From: UBA4742 sp963734965
GTDB lineage: Bacteria; Actinomycetota; Acidimicrobiia; Acidimicrobiales; Acidimicrobilacustridaceae
NCBI GenBank assembly: GCA_963734965.1
Contig: CAVTJK010000004.1
Span: 2,046,001 to 2,110,000, forward strand
DNA: 64,000 bases
Direction: 5' to 3'
This document shows positions 24,404 to 32,655 of this stretch, piece by piece. A program made the position numbers and the translations under genes. Position 1 is the stretch's first letter. Each line of letters starts with the position of its first letter. The notes under the pieces are model-generated. The model saw nothing but the letters and a program-made list of their open reading frames with translations. It was not told where the DNA came from and ran no database searches.

Positions 24404-26341
24404 TTGGCCACCACCACCGACTCCTACGACGCCAGTTCGATCACCGCCCTCGAGGGCCTCGAACACGTCCGCAAACGCCCTGGCATGTACATCGGATCGA
24501 CCGGTGTCGGGGGCCTGCACCACCTGGTCTACGAGGTCGTCGACAACTCCGTCGACGAGGCCATGGCCAAGGAAGCGACGCGGATCGACATCACGATGTT
24601 GGCCGACGGGGGCTGTGAGGTCATCGACGACGGCCGCGGCATCCCCGTCGATCCCATGAAGGACCCCAAGTTGAAGGGGATGCCCGCGGTCCAGGCCGTG
24701 CTGTCCCAGCTCAACACCGGCGGCAAGTTCGACGGCTCGGGCTACAAGGTGTCGGGCGGTCTCCACGGGGTCGGCGTCTCGGTGGTCAACGCGCTGTCCG
24801 TGCGCTTCGAGTGCGAGGTCGATCGCAACGGCCAACGCCACTACCTCGACTTCGAGAAGGGGGGCCGGCTCAAGACCAAGCTCAAGGTGATCGGCAAGGC
24901 CCCCCGGGGTCGCACCGGTACCACCATCCGGTTCTGGGCCGACCCCGCCATCTTCACCGAGACCACCGAGTTCGCGGCGCGCGTGCTGCTCGAGCGCTTC
25001 CAGATGATGGCGTTCCTCAACCGGGGCCTCGAGATCCGCTTCCGCGACCAGCGAGCCGGCGCCGATCCCGAACCGGTCATCTACAAGTACGACGGCGGCA
25101 TCATCGACTTCGTCCGCCACGTGAACCAGACCAAAGAAGCGCTGTTCAAGAAGGTCGGCTACTACGAGCAGGCCGAAGAGGACCAAGAGGTCGAGATCGC
25201 GTTCCAGTGGAACACGGGCTACAACGCCGACGGGTTGCACTCCTTCGCCAACGGCATCGCCACCATCGAGGGCGGCATGCACGAGGAAGGCTTCCGCAAG
25301 GCCATCACCAACGTGGTGAACAAGTACGCCCGGGCCCAGAACCTGCTCAAGGACAAGGACGAGAACCTGGCTGGTGAGGACATCCGTGAGGGTCTCACCG
25401 CCATCATCAGCGTGCGTCTGCGCGATCCCCAGTTCGAAGGTCAGACCAAGGGCAAGCTCGGCAACGTCTCGATGCGTTCGCTCGTCGAACGAGCCACCAA
25501 CGACCGGCTCGGCCAATGGTTCGAGGAGAACCCGGCCGAGGGTCGCAAGGTGGTGGCCAAGGCCATCCAGGCCGCTCGCGCCCGCCAGGCGGCGCGCAGC
25601 GCTCGCGACGCCACGCGCCGCAAGTCCGCGCTCGAGGGCGCCGGCATGCCCGACAAGCTGAAGGACTGCGCCACCAACAACCCCGACGAAGCCGAGCTGT
25701 TCATCGTCGAGGGCGATTCCGCCGGCGGCTCCGCGACCCAGGCCCGCGATCCTTATCCGCAGGCGATCCTGCCCATCCGCGGCAAGATCCTCAACGTCGA
25801 GCGGGCCCGCATCGACCAGATGCTGAAGAACAACGAGATCCAGTCCCTGATCTCGGCCATCGGCGCCGGCGTCGGCGAGGAGTTCGACGTCACCAAGATC
25901 CGCTACAACAAGATCATCCTGATGTGCGACGCCGATGTCGACGGCAGCCACATCCGGACGCTCCTGCTGACCTTCTTCTTCCGGCAGATGAAGGAGCTGG
26001 TCGAGCGCGAGCACGTCTACATCGCCCAGCCGCCGCTGTACTCGACGGTGGTGGGGCGCGAGAAGCGCTACCTCAAAGACGATGCCGCCAAAGACGTGTT
26101 CCTGGCTGAGAACCCCAACCACAAGGCCCAGTTCCAGCGACTCAAGGGCCTGGGCGAGATGGACTTCGGTGAGCTCGGCGAGACCACGATGGATCCGACG
26201 AAGCGGACGCTGCTGCAGGTCTCGGTCGAGGCGGCGGCCATCGCCGACGACGTGTTCTCCCGGCTCATGGGCGACGACGTCGGGGCCCGCAAGGAGTTCA
26301 TCCAGACCAACGCCAAGGACGTCCGGTTCCTTGACATCTGA
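24404..26341 (+). CDS. gyrB: DNA gyrase subunit B
   Basis: ATPase subunit of the supercoiling type IIA topoisomerase. EGLEHVRKRPGMYIGSTG, NSVDEAMA and VIDDGRGIPVD form the GHKL ATP site, GLHGVGVSVVNALS the lid glycine loop, and EGDSAGGSA, PIRGKILNVE and MCDADVDGSHI the TOPRIM metal site; PTKRTLLQV-like and LMGDDVGARKEFI end the protein. 645 aa, a length without the proteobacterial insertion. TTG 24404 has GAAAGG about 8 bases upstream. gyrA follows after 14 bases. Confidence 0.97.
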   Translation: MATTTDSYDASSITALEGLEHVRKRPGMYIGSTGVGGLHHLVYEVVDNSVDEAMAKEATRIDITMLADGGCEVIDDGRGIPVDPMKDPKLKGMPAVQAVLSQLNTGGKFDGSGYKVSGGLHGVGVSVVNALSVRFECEVDRNGQRHYLDFEKGGRLKTKLKVIGKAPRGRTGTTIRFWADPAIFTETTEFAARVLLERFQMMAFLNRGLEIRFRDQRAGADPEPVIYKYDGGIIDFVRHVNQTKEALFKKVGYYEQAEEDQEVEIAFQWNTGYNADGLHSFANGIATIEGGMHEEGFRKAITNVVNKYARAQNLLKDKDENLAGEDIREGLTAIISVRLRDPQFEGQTKGKLGNVSMRSLVERATNDRLGQWFEENPAEGRKVVAKAIQAARARQAARSARDATRRKSALEGAGMPDKLKDCATNNPDEAELFIVEGDSAGGSATQARDPYPQAILPIRGKILNVERARIDQMLKNNEIQSLISAIGAGVGEEFDVTKIRYNKIILMCDADVDGSHIRTLLLTFFFRQMKELVEREHVYIAQPPLYSTVVGREKRYLKDDAAKDVFLAENPNHKAQFQRLKGLGEMDFGELGETTMDPTKRTLLQVSVEAAAIADDVFSRLMGDDVGARKEFIQTNAKDVRFLDI

Positions 26342-26355
26342 ATCAGGACACGACC

Positions 26356-28830
26356 ATGAGTGATGTGACACCCCCGCCCACCGATGTGGACGGCGGCGCC
26401 AGCGACGACAACGGCAGCGGGATCGAGCCCATCGAGATCCAAGAGGAGATGGAGCGCTCGTTCCTCGACTACTCGATGTCGGTCATCACGGCGCGGGCTC
26501 TGCCCGACGCGCGCGACGGCCTCAAGCCGGTGCACCGTCGGATCCTCTGGGGCATGTACGACATGGGGGCGCGGCCCGACCGCCCGACGTTCAAGTGCGC
26601 GCGCGTCACCGGCGACGTCATGGGCAAGTACCACCCCCATGGTGACGGCGCCATCTACGACGCGCTGGTGCGCATGGGCCAGCCCTTCAGCCTGCGCCAT
26701 CCCCTGATCCACTCCCAGGGCAACTTCGGCTCGCTCGACGACCCGCCGGCCGCCGCCCGCTACACCGAGTGCCGCTTGGCCGCGATCGCGTTGCAGATGT
26801 TGGCCGACATCGACGAGAACACCGTCGACTTCGAGGACAACTACTCGGGCGAGGTCCAGGCCCCCGTCGTCCTGCCCTCACGCTTCCCCAACCTGCTGGT
26901 CAACGGCAGCGAGGGCATCGCCGTGGGCATGGCCACCAAGATCCCGCCGCACAACCTGGGCGAGGTCGTCGACGCCGCCGTCCACCTGCTCGAACATCCC
27001 GACGCGACGCCCGACGACCTGATGCAGTTCGTCAAGGGCCCGGACTTCCCGACCGGTGGCCAGATCATGGGCCGCTCGGGGATCCTCGACGCCTACCGCA
27101 CGGGCAAGGGCTCGATCCGGGTGCGCGGCGTGGCCGAGATCGAAGAGGGCCAGCGCAGCGACCGCATCGTGATCACGTCGCTGCCCTACCAGGTCAGCCC
27201 CAACGCGCTGCTGACCAAGATCAAGGACCTGATCGACGCCCGCGAGCTCGAGGGCGTCGCCGACCTCAACGACGAATCATCAGGCAAGACCGGCATGCGC
27301 ATCGTGGTGAAGCTCAAGCGCGACGCCCCGGCCTACGTCATCCTCAACAACCTGTACAAGCGCACGCCGCTGCAGACGAGCTACGCGGTCAACACCGTGG
27401 CCCTGGTCGACGGCATCCCCCGGACGCTGAACCTGCGCGAGGCCCTGGTCGCCTACATCGCGCACCAGGTCGAGGTCATCACCCGCCGCACGCAGTTCCG
27501 CCTCGACAAGGCCAACGAGCGGATGCACATCGTCGAGGGCCTCATCCGGGCGCTCGACCTCATCGACGCCATCATCACCGCCATCCGGGCGTCCGACGAT
27601 CGAGCGGCGGCCAAGACGGCGTTGATGGCCGAGCCGTTCGAGTTCAGCGACGTGCAGAGCGAGTACATCCTCGACATGACGCTGTCGCGCCTGACCCGGC
27701 TCGGCCGGTCGAACCTCGACGAGGAGATGGCGCAGCTGCGCGAGACGATCGGCGAGCTCCAGGCCATCCTGGCTGACGACGCCAAGCTCCGGGGCGTGAT
27801 CAAGGACGAGATGGGCGAGATCAAAGAGAAGTTCGCCACGCCGCGGTTGTCCGAGATCAGCTACGACGTCGGCGATCTCGACATCGAGGATCTGATCGAT
27901 GACGAGGACCTGGTCGTGACCATGACAGCCAAGGGCTACGTCAAGACGGTGGCGGCCGACGCCTTCCGCACCCAGGGTCGCGGTGGTCGCGGCGTGGCTG
28001 GGGCCAAGCTGCGCGACGAGGACTGGGTGAACCACATCATCCACACGTCGGCTCACGCCTACCTGTTGTTCTTCTCGAACCTGGGTCGCGTGTACCGCCT
28101 CAAGGCCCACGAGATCCCGATGAAGGATCGCACGGCGCGCGGCACTGCCATCGTGAACCTGCTGCCCCTGCAGCCGTCCGAGACGATCCAGGCCATCATC
28201 GACACCCGCGACTACGAGACCAACCGGTTCCTGTTCTTCGCGACCCGCAACGGTCAGGTGAAGAAGACCAAGTTCACCGAGTACGACTCGTCGTTGCGGG
28301 CCGGCATCATCGCCATCAACCTTCGTGACGGCGACGAGCTGGTCAAGGTGATCCCCACCAACGGGGGCGACGACATCTTCATGGTGAGCCGCGGCGGCAT
28401 GACCATCCGGTTCAGCGAGGACGAGGTCCGATCGATGGGTCGGGCCGCGGCCGGGGTCCGAGGCATGAAGCTCAAGACCGGCGATCTGGTCGTGTCCTGC
28501 GACGTGGCCCGCGACGATGCCTCGATCCTCATCGTCACCGACGGCGGCTACGGCAAGCGGACCCAACTCGACCGCTTCAACCAGCAGGGCCGCGGCGGCC
28601 AGGGCGTGAAGGGCATCAAGATCACGGCCCGCAAGGGCGTGGTGGTCGCCGCCTTCATGGTCGGGCTCGACGACGACATCTTCGTCATCGCGTCGAGCGG
28701 CACGGTGATTCGCATGTCGGTCCGCGAGATCTCGTCGCAGGGCCGCGATGCCACCGGCGTGCGGGTGATGAACCTCGGCACCGACGAGACGGTTGCCTCG
28801 GTGGCCCCCGTGTTGCAGGCTGAGGACTGA
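26356..28830 (+). CDS. gyrA: DNA gyrase subunit A
   Basis: Breakage-reunion subunit. The catalytic tyrosine is Tyr136 in AARYTECRLA. The quinolone-determining region reads YHPHGDGAIYDALVRMGQP: Gly98 stands where E. coli has Ser83 (Ala90 in Mycobacterium), while Asp102 at the Asp87 position is kept. The C-terminal beta-pinwheel has the GyrA box QGRGGQG in RFNQQGRGGQGVKG, which separates it from ParC. 824 aa, normal. One operon with gyrB. Confidence 0.97.
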   Translation: MSDVTPPPTDVDGGASDDNGSGIEPIEIQEEMERSFLDYSMSVITARALPDARDGLKPVHRRILWGMYDMGARPDRPTFKCARVTGDVMGKYHPHGDGAIYDALVRMGQPFSLRHPLIHSQGNFGSLDDPPAAARYTECRLAAIALQMLADIDENTVDFEDNYSGEVQAPVVLPSRFPNLLVNGSEGIAVGMATKIPPHNLGEVVDAAVHLLEHPDATPDDLMQFVKGPDFPTGGQIMGRSGILDAYRTGKGSIRVRGVAEIEEGQRSDRIVITSLPYQVSPNALLTKIKDLIDARELEGVADLNDESSGKTGMRIVVKLKRDAPAYVILNNLYKRTPLQTSYAVNTVALVDGIPRTLNLREALVAYIAHQVEVITRRTQFRLDKANERMHIVEGLIRALDLIDAIITAIRASDDRAAAKTALMAEPFEFSDVQSEYILDMTLSRLTRLGRSNLDEEMAQLRETIGELQAILADDAKLRGVIKDEMGEIKEKFATPRLSEISYDVGDLDIEDLIDDEDLVVTMTAKGYVKTVAADAFRTQGRGGRGVAGAKLRDEDWVNHIIHTSAHAYLLFFSNLGRVYRLKAHEIPMKDRTARGTAIVNLLPLQPSETIQAIIDTRDYETNRFLFFATRNGQVKKTKFTEYDSSLRAGIIAINLRDGDELVKVIPTNGGDDIFMVSRGGMTIRFSEDEVRSMGRAAAGVRGMKLKTGDLVVSCDVARDDASILIVTDGGYGKRTQLDRFNQQGRGGQGVKGIKITARKGVVVAAFMVGLDDDIFVIASSGTVIRMSVREISSQGRDATGVRVMNLGTDETVASVAPVLQAED

Positions 28831-28897
28831 TCCCCTTCCCCGTTCACGTTCGCTCCCTTCCCCCTGACGAGTCACATCGGCACTCGGAGGCGGAGCC

Positions 28898-29299
28898 ATG
28901 TCAGAGTCGAACGCGAGCCGGCGACGCGAGTCGGGTCAGGTCCTGCCGCTCATCGCGCTGTTGGTGGTCGTCGCTGTGGGCGCGGCGTTCCTGTTGGGAC
29001 GCCTGGCCGACGAAGCCGTCGATCGGGCCCGGGCGCGCACGGCGGCCGACGCCGCCGCCCTGGCCGGCGTCGAGGGTGGAGAGCCCGCCGCATCGGACGC
29101 GGCGCGCGCCAACGGCGGTCGCCTGCTGCGCTTCGCGGCCGCTGACGGTGCCACCGAAGTGCGGGTCCAGGTCGGGGGCTCGGCGGCGATGGCGAGGGCT
29201 CGACCAGGGCCGCCCGGCGGGGTCCCGGACGACGACAAGTCAAGTGGCTCGGACCAGGGCGACACGCTACGGTCCATGCTCTCTCAAGCGGGGCTATAG
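28898..29299 (+). CDS. TadE/TadG-like single-span membrane protein
   Basis: The N-terminus RRRESGQVLPLIALLVVVAVG leads into a membrane span and then RARTAADAAALAGV, the pattern of TadE/TadG-like Flp pilus pseudopilin-type proteins (GQ..PL..., then AADAAALAGA). The remainder is short, polar and Gly/Pro-rich (133 aa in all). It sits where Mycobacterium has Rv0007 after gyrA; no other pilus genes are nearby. Its stop codon TAG lies within the tRNA-Ile gene, so the two overlap by 10 bases. GGAGG is 9 bases before the ATG. Confidence 0.65.
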   Translation: MSESNASRRRESGQVLPLIALLVVVAVGAAFLLGRLADEAVDRARARTAADAAALAGVEGGEPAASDAARANGGRLLRFAAADGATEVRVQVGGSAAMARARPGPPGGVPDDDKSSGSDQGDTLRSMLSQAGL

Positions 29300-29363
29300 C
29301 TCAGTCGGTTAGAGCGCATCCCTGATAAGGATGAGGTCGTTGGTTCGATTCCAACTAGCCCCA
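29290..29363 (+). tRNA. ileT: tRNA-Ile (anticodon GAT)
   Basis: The cloverleaf folds fully: acceptor GGGGCTA with TAGCCCC, D-arm GCTC...GAGC, anticodon arm CATCC-CTGATAA-GGATG with GAT at 29324-29326, and T-arm GTTGG-TTCGATT-CCAAC. The discriminator is A363 and CCA is not encoded. It follows gyrA as ileT does in Mycobacterium; the tRNA-Ala that often accompanies it is not present before the next gene. Confidence 0.97.
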
Positions 29364-29401
29364 CACAACCAGCCCCAGACGACGCGCCGAGGAGAACACC
29401 G

Positions 29402-29539
29402 ATGAAGATGCTCCGGCGGGCGCTGGTGGCGCTGGGGATCGCCGGCGCCATCGCCGCCGTGCTCCGGCTCCGCGGGTCGGGGGGCACGCCCCCGCAGGCC
29501 GGGGGATGGCGCGAGCTGTCCGACACCGACCAGATCTGA
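29402..29539 (+). CDS. Small single-span protein, DLW-39-like by position
   Basis: A 45-residue peptide: MKMLRRALVALGIAGAIAAV forms a positively flanked membrane segment, followed by a short tail ending GWRELSDTDQI. GAGGAG stands 8 bases before ATG 29402. Small DLW-39 proteins of similar shape occur after gyrA and tRNA-Ile in many actinobacteria; the exact DLW motif is not present, so this is a tentative relation. Function unknown. Confidence 0.55.
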   Translation: MKMLRRALVALGIAGAIAAVLRLRGSGGTPPQAGGWRELSDTDQI

Positions 29540-29573
29540 GCATCGTGGGCGCTCATGCCGGGCTGGTGCGCCC

Positions 29574-30578
29574 GTGACGCGGGTGGCCGTGCTGGGCGTC
29601 GGGGCGGTGGGCGCCCGGGTGGCGCGCCAGTTGCTCTCGAGCGAGGGGGTTGCCGAGGTCGTGCTCCGCGACGAGCGCCAGGCCCGACTCACCACCATCG
29701 CCCGATCACTCGGGGACGGGGCCACGATCGATCCGGCGCCGTTCGGCGATCCGGTGGCGGGTGACGTGGTGGTGCTGGCCGGCCCGGCGGGCGACCACCC
29801 CGATCTGGCTCGGCGGTGCATCGAGCGAGGCCAGTCGGTCGTGTCGACGGCCGACTCGATCAGCGACGCGAAGGGCCTGCTCGACCTGGACATCGAGGCC
29901 CGCGAACGGGGTCTGTCGGTCGTCGTGGGCGGAGCCTTCGCCCCCGGGCTCACGTGCGTGCTGGCCGCCTACGCCGCCTCGCGGTTCGACGAGGTCGACG
30001 AGGTCCACGTGGCCAAGGTCGGTACGGGCGGGCGGGCCTGTGCCCGCCAGCATCACCGGGCCTTGGCGGGCATGGCCCTGGACTGGCGAGACCGCGGGTG
30101 GGTGCAGCGTCCGGCCGGAAGCGGACGGGAGCTGTGCTGGTTCCCCGATCCGATCGGGGCCGAGGACTGCTATCGGGCGGCGTTGGCCGATGCCCTGGTC
30201 CTGGTCCCGGCCTTCCCCGGGGTCACCCGGGTGACCGCCCGCCTGGCCGCCAACCGCCGGGACCGGCTCACGGCCCGGCTGCCCATGCTCTGGCCTCCGG
30301 ATCCGGAGGGCGAGCCCGGTGCGGTGCGGGTCGAGGTGCGAGGCCGGCGCGGCGGTAGCCGCGACGTGACCGTGCTGGGCGCCATGGATCGACCGGCGGT
30401 GGCCGCCGGTGCGGTTGCCGCCCTGAGTGCCCTGTGGGCCGCCCAGGAGCGCCTGTCACGGCCCGGAGCGGCCGGCTTGGCCGAACTGGTCGACCCGGTG
30501 CCCTTCCTGGCCGAGCTGCGGCGCCGAGGGGTGCGCGTCGCGGTGTTCCAGCGCGACGCCGGCGGGGCTCTGGCCTGA
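29574..30578 (+). CDS. Saccharopine dehydrogenase-like NAD(P)-binding protein
   Basis: The nucleotide-binding loop VAVLGVGAVGARVARQLL starts the protein, and VVLAGPAGDHPDLARRCIERGQSVVSTAD plus VVGGAFAPGLTCVLA follow the pattern of the saccharopine dehydrogenase/homoserine-type Rossmann family. 334 aa. It is distinct from the second family member at 44.2 kb. No pathway partner is adjacent, so the substrate is unknown. GTG 29574 was taken because the Rossmann fold starts four residues later. Confidence 0.7.
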   Translation: MTRVAVLGVGAVGARVARQLLSSEGVAEVVLRDERQARLTTIARSLGDGATIDPAPFGDPVAGDVVVLAGPAGDHPDLARRCIERGQSVVSTADSISDAKGLLDLDIEARERGLSVVVGGAFAPGLTCVLAAYAASRFDEVDEVHVAKVGTGGRACARQHHRALAGMALDWRDRGWVQRPAGSGRELCWFPDPIGAEDCYRAALADALVLVPAFPGVTRVTARLAANRRDRLTARLPMLWPPDPEGEPGAVRVEVRGRRGGSRDVTVLGAMDRPAVAAGAVAALSALWAAQERLSRPGAAGLAELVDPVPFLAELRRRGVRVAVFQRDAGGALA

Positions 30579-30830
30579 GGTCGGCGGCGGTTGGCGCGAG
30601 CCCCACCGCCGGAGGGTTATCCACAGGCCTGTGCTGTACGGCCCAGAGCTCTAGTCCGGACGGCCCATACGCCAATCACCGGACGTAGGCGCAGGTCAGA
30701 GGCGTTATCACGCTGCGTGGTAAATTCAAATTACACCTCTGAAATTCAATGAAAATCGGCACCACACCTAAAGTTCTCCCCAGGCGGCGACGAAGACTCG
30801 GTGCGTTGGAGCGAGGGAGGGCGATGCCAA
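30579..30830. other. Regulatory spacer with DnaA box and AT-rich block
   Basis: No gene is seen. CGGCGG and CCGCCG near 30584-30610 can form a hairpin after the dehydrogenase. A perfect E. coli-type DnaA box TTATCCACA lies at 30617-30625. At 30718-30757 a stretch of about 70% A+T (two AAATTCAA copies) stands out from the GC-rich surroundings and probably holds the promoter of the sigma factor gene. Confidence 0.5.
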
Positions 30831-31685
30831 ATGAGCACCACACAAACCGAGACCCAGGAACTGTCCCGTTTGATCGAGCTGCACCTGCCGCTGGTCAAGC
30901 ACATCGTGTTCCAGGTCGCCGTGCACTTTCCCCGGCATGTCGACCGGGACGAGCTGGCGAGAGCCGGAGCGCTGGGGCTGGTCGAGGCCGCCCGCCGCTA
31001 CGACGAGTCCCGAGGGGTGCCGTTCGATCGATTCGCCGCCCAGCGGATCCGGGGGGCGATCCTGGACGCGGTCCGGGCCGCCGACTGGGCGCCGCGCTCG
31101 GTGCGCACGCTGGCTCGACGCCTCGAGGGCGTGGAGCAGCGGCTGGCCACTGAGCTGGGTCGAGTCCCGTCGGCGCCGGAGATGGCCGAAGCGCTGGGCA
31201 TGACCAACGAAGAGCTGGCTCGCCTGCAGGATCGGCTGTTCCGGTCCGTCGTGCTGGCCCTCGAACACGAGGTCAACGACGCCGGCGAGGAAGACCTGAC
31301 CCTGGTCGACGTGCTGTGTGACCGGAGCGTCGTCGAGCCGCTCGAGCAGCTCGAGACCCGAGAGCTCCACGCCTACCTCCGTGACGCCGTGCACCTGCTG
31401 CCCGAGCGCCACCGCCTGGTGATCGTCGGCTACTTCCTCGAGGGCCGCACCTCACAGGAGCTGGCCCGGTTCCTCGGCGTGACCGAGTCGCGGGTGTCCC
31501 AGCTGCGGTCCGAGGCCCTGACCATGCTCAAGGACGGGATCGAGGCCCAATACGCCGGACCCGTGACCCCGCCCGACCACAGCATCGGACGGGTGGCCCG
31601 GCGCAAGGCGAGCTATGCCGCCGCCATCTCCGAGGCCAGCGCCTGGCAGAACCGCCTCGACGACGTGGCCGTGGCCCCGGCCTGA
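30831..31685 (+). CDS. Sigma-70 factor of the FliA/WhiG (sigma-28) type
   Basis: Region 2 is seen as LIELHLPLVKHIVFQVAVHF, RDELARAGALGLVEAARRYDESRGVPFDRFAAQRIRGA (core binding and -10 recognition in parts), with SVRTLARRLEGVEQRLATEL in region 3 and LPERHRLVIVGYFLEG, SQELARFLGVTESRVSQLRS in region 4. VTESRVSQL is typical of FliA and WhiG. 284 aa, with an Ala-rich tail of about 35 residues beyond region 4. ATG 30831 follows GAGGGAGGG. No flagellar, sporulation or anti-sigma gene is beside it, so its target set is unknown. Confidence 0.88.
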   Translation: MSTTQTETQELSRLIELHLPLVKHIVFQVAVHFPRHVDRDELARAGALGLVEAARRYDESRGVPFDRFAAQRIRGAILDAVRAADWAPRSVRTLARRLEGVEQRLATELGRVPSAPEMAEALGMTNEELARLQDRLFRSVVLALEHEVNDAGEEDLTLVDVLCDRSVVEPLEQLETRELHAYLRDAVHLLPERHRLVIVGYFLEGRTSQELARFLGVTESRVSQLRSEALTMLKDGIEAQYAGPVTPPDHSIGRVARRKASYAAAISEASAWQNRLDDVAVAPA

Positions 31686-31723
31686 CCCGTCGCCCCGATG
31701 GGGCGCCCGCGGTGAGAACTGGT

Positions 31724-31761
31724 TCTGGCGTCGTCCTCCGGGGCGACGCCAGAGCTCTTTT
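31724..31761 (+). terminator. Intrinsic terminator after the sigma factor gene
   Basis: A perfect 10-base stem, TCTGGCGTCG at 31724-31733 with CGACGCCAGA at 31744-31753, encloses a 10-base loop and is followed by CTCTTTTC. It lies 39 bases behind the sigma factor stop and separates that unit from the next gene. Confidence 0.8.
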
Positions 31762-31790
31762 CGCCCTGGCCAGAGGGCTTGCCTCCGCTC

Positions 31791-31814
31791 TGTAATTGTG
31801 TAACTATGTAATCA
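31791..31814 (+). repeat. Three tandem octamers TGTAAYYR before the RHH gene
   Basis: TGTAATTG, TGTAACTA and TGTAATCA follow each other without a gap at 31791, 31799 and 31807, the last touching the ATG at 31814, and a degenerate TGAATTCT follows. Tandem heptads or octamers are the operator type of ribbon-helix-helix proteins such as plasmid Omega; the encoded protein has an RHH-like C-terminus, so autorepression is inferred. Confidence 0.6.
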
Positions 31815-32392
31815 TGAATTCTCGAGCGCGAGCGTGGTCGGTCACCGAGGTCCGCAGCTGGTTCGCCGGCCGGATGCCCGACGGATGGTTCCCCCAGCCC
31901 CCCGAGGTGAGCGCCGATCGCGAGGAGATCCTCGTCGTCGGCCAGCTCGAACCCCCGGCGGCGGCCGCCGACCTGACCGGCGACGAAGCCGAGGTCGCCC
32001 ACCGGGCTCGGATCGACGGCTTCCGTGAGGACACCCGGGACCGACGCATGAAGATCGCGTCCGAGGCCGAAGTCCTGTGGGGCCGCAAGGTCTCGTGGGG
32101 CGCTCGTTGCGGCGACGTCGAGGAGCTGTTCACGACGCACAGCGCGCCGGTCATGACCAGGTTGCGCATGTCCGAACGCGCCGTGCTCGACACCCTGATC
32201 GATGCCGGCGTGGCCCGCAGTCGCAGCGAGGCTCTGGCCTGGTGCGTGCGGCTCGTGCAGCGCCACCAAGGCGAATGGATCGACCAGCTGCGCGAGGCCA
32301 TGAGCCACGTCGAACAGGTCCGCTCCGACGGGCCGGATCTTCTAGGTTTGGGTCACCCGTCGCTGGCAGTTCCACTGCCTTGCGCCGTGTGA
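31814..32392 (+). CDS. Uncharacterised protein with ribbon-helix-helix-like C-terminus
   Basis: A 192-residue soluble protein. The N-terminal 90 residues (WFAGRMPDGWFPQPPEVSAD, ILVVGQLEPP) are of no family I know; WGRKVSWGARCG is in the centre. Residues about 124-160 (MTRLRMSERAVLDTLIDAG, then ARSRSEALAWCVRLV) fit a CopG/MetJ-like strand-helix-helix, in which a basic strand contacts DNA. It is preceded by three octamer repeats, a likely operator. The 3' end overlaps the convergent small membrane gene by 40 bases. A DNA-binding regulator is the best guess, not proven. Confidence 0.6.
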   Translation: MNSRARAWSVTEVRSWFAGRMPDGWFPQPPEVSADREEILVVGQLEPPAAAADLTGDEAEVAHRARIDGFREDTRDRRMKIASEAEVLWGRKVSWGARCGDVEELFTTHSAPVMTRLRMSERAVLDTLIDAGVARSRSEALAWCVRLVQRHQGEWIDQLREAMSHVEQVRSDGPDLLGLGHPSLAVPLPCAV

Positions 32393-32610
32393 GCCTGGTT
32401 GCCGGTGTGGCGGTACCGGAGGTAGAGCAGCGCTCCGCCGACCAGGATCAGCAGGGTCAACAGGATGACGATGACCAGACCCGTCGTGTTCGAGGGATCC
32501 GATGTGGCCAGCTTGGGGTCGCCACCGAAGGTCGTGACGGTGTCGGCCGCTCGACTGGAGCTGGCATAGACGGCCCTCGTCACCGAGGTGAGAGCGCTGA
32601 GATCGGGCAT
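32353..32610 (-). CDS. Small single-span membrane protein
   Basis: 85 residues: a Ser/Ala/Thr-rich N-terminus, one strong span (GLVIVILLTLLILVGGALLY) and a polar tail. GAGGAGG lies 5 bases upstream of ATG 32610, which supports expression. It overlaps the opposite gene's 3' end by 40 bases. No family is recognised. Confidence 0.6.
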   Translation of the reverse strand: MPDLSALTSVTRAVYASSSRAADTVTTFGGDPKLATSDPSNTTGLVIVILLTLLILVGGALLYLRYRHTGNQAHTAQGSGTASDG

Positions 32611-32655
32611 GGATCCTCCTCGACGGCGAACCTACCGTCGAATCGGCCGGCTGGG

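Noticed and set aside
29364..29401. A tRNA-Ala gene after tRNA-Ile, as in Mycobacterium
   Set aside because: Only 38 bases remain before the next gene and no cloverleaf is seen.
30759..30795. A sigma-28 autoregulatory promoter (TAAA at 30769 with spacer)
   Set aside because: The -10 part matches only about half of GCCGATAA.
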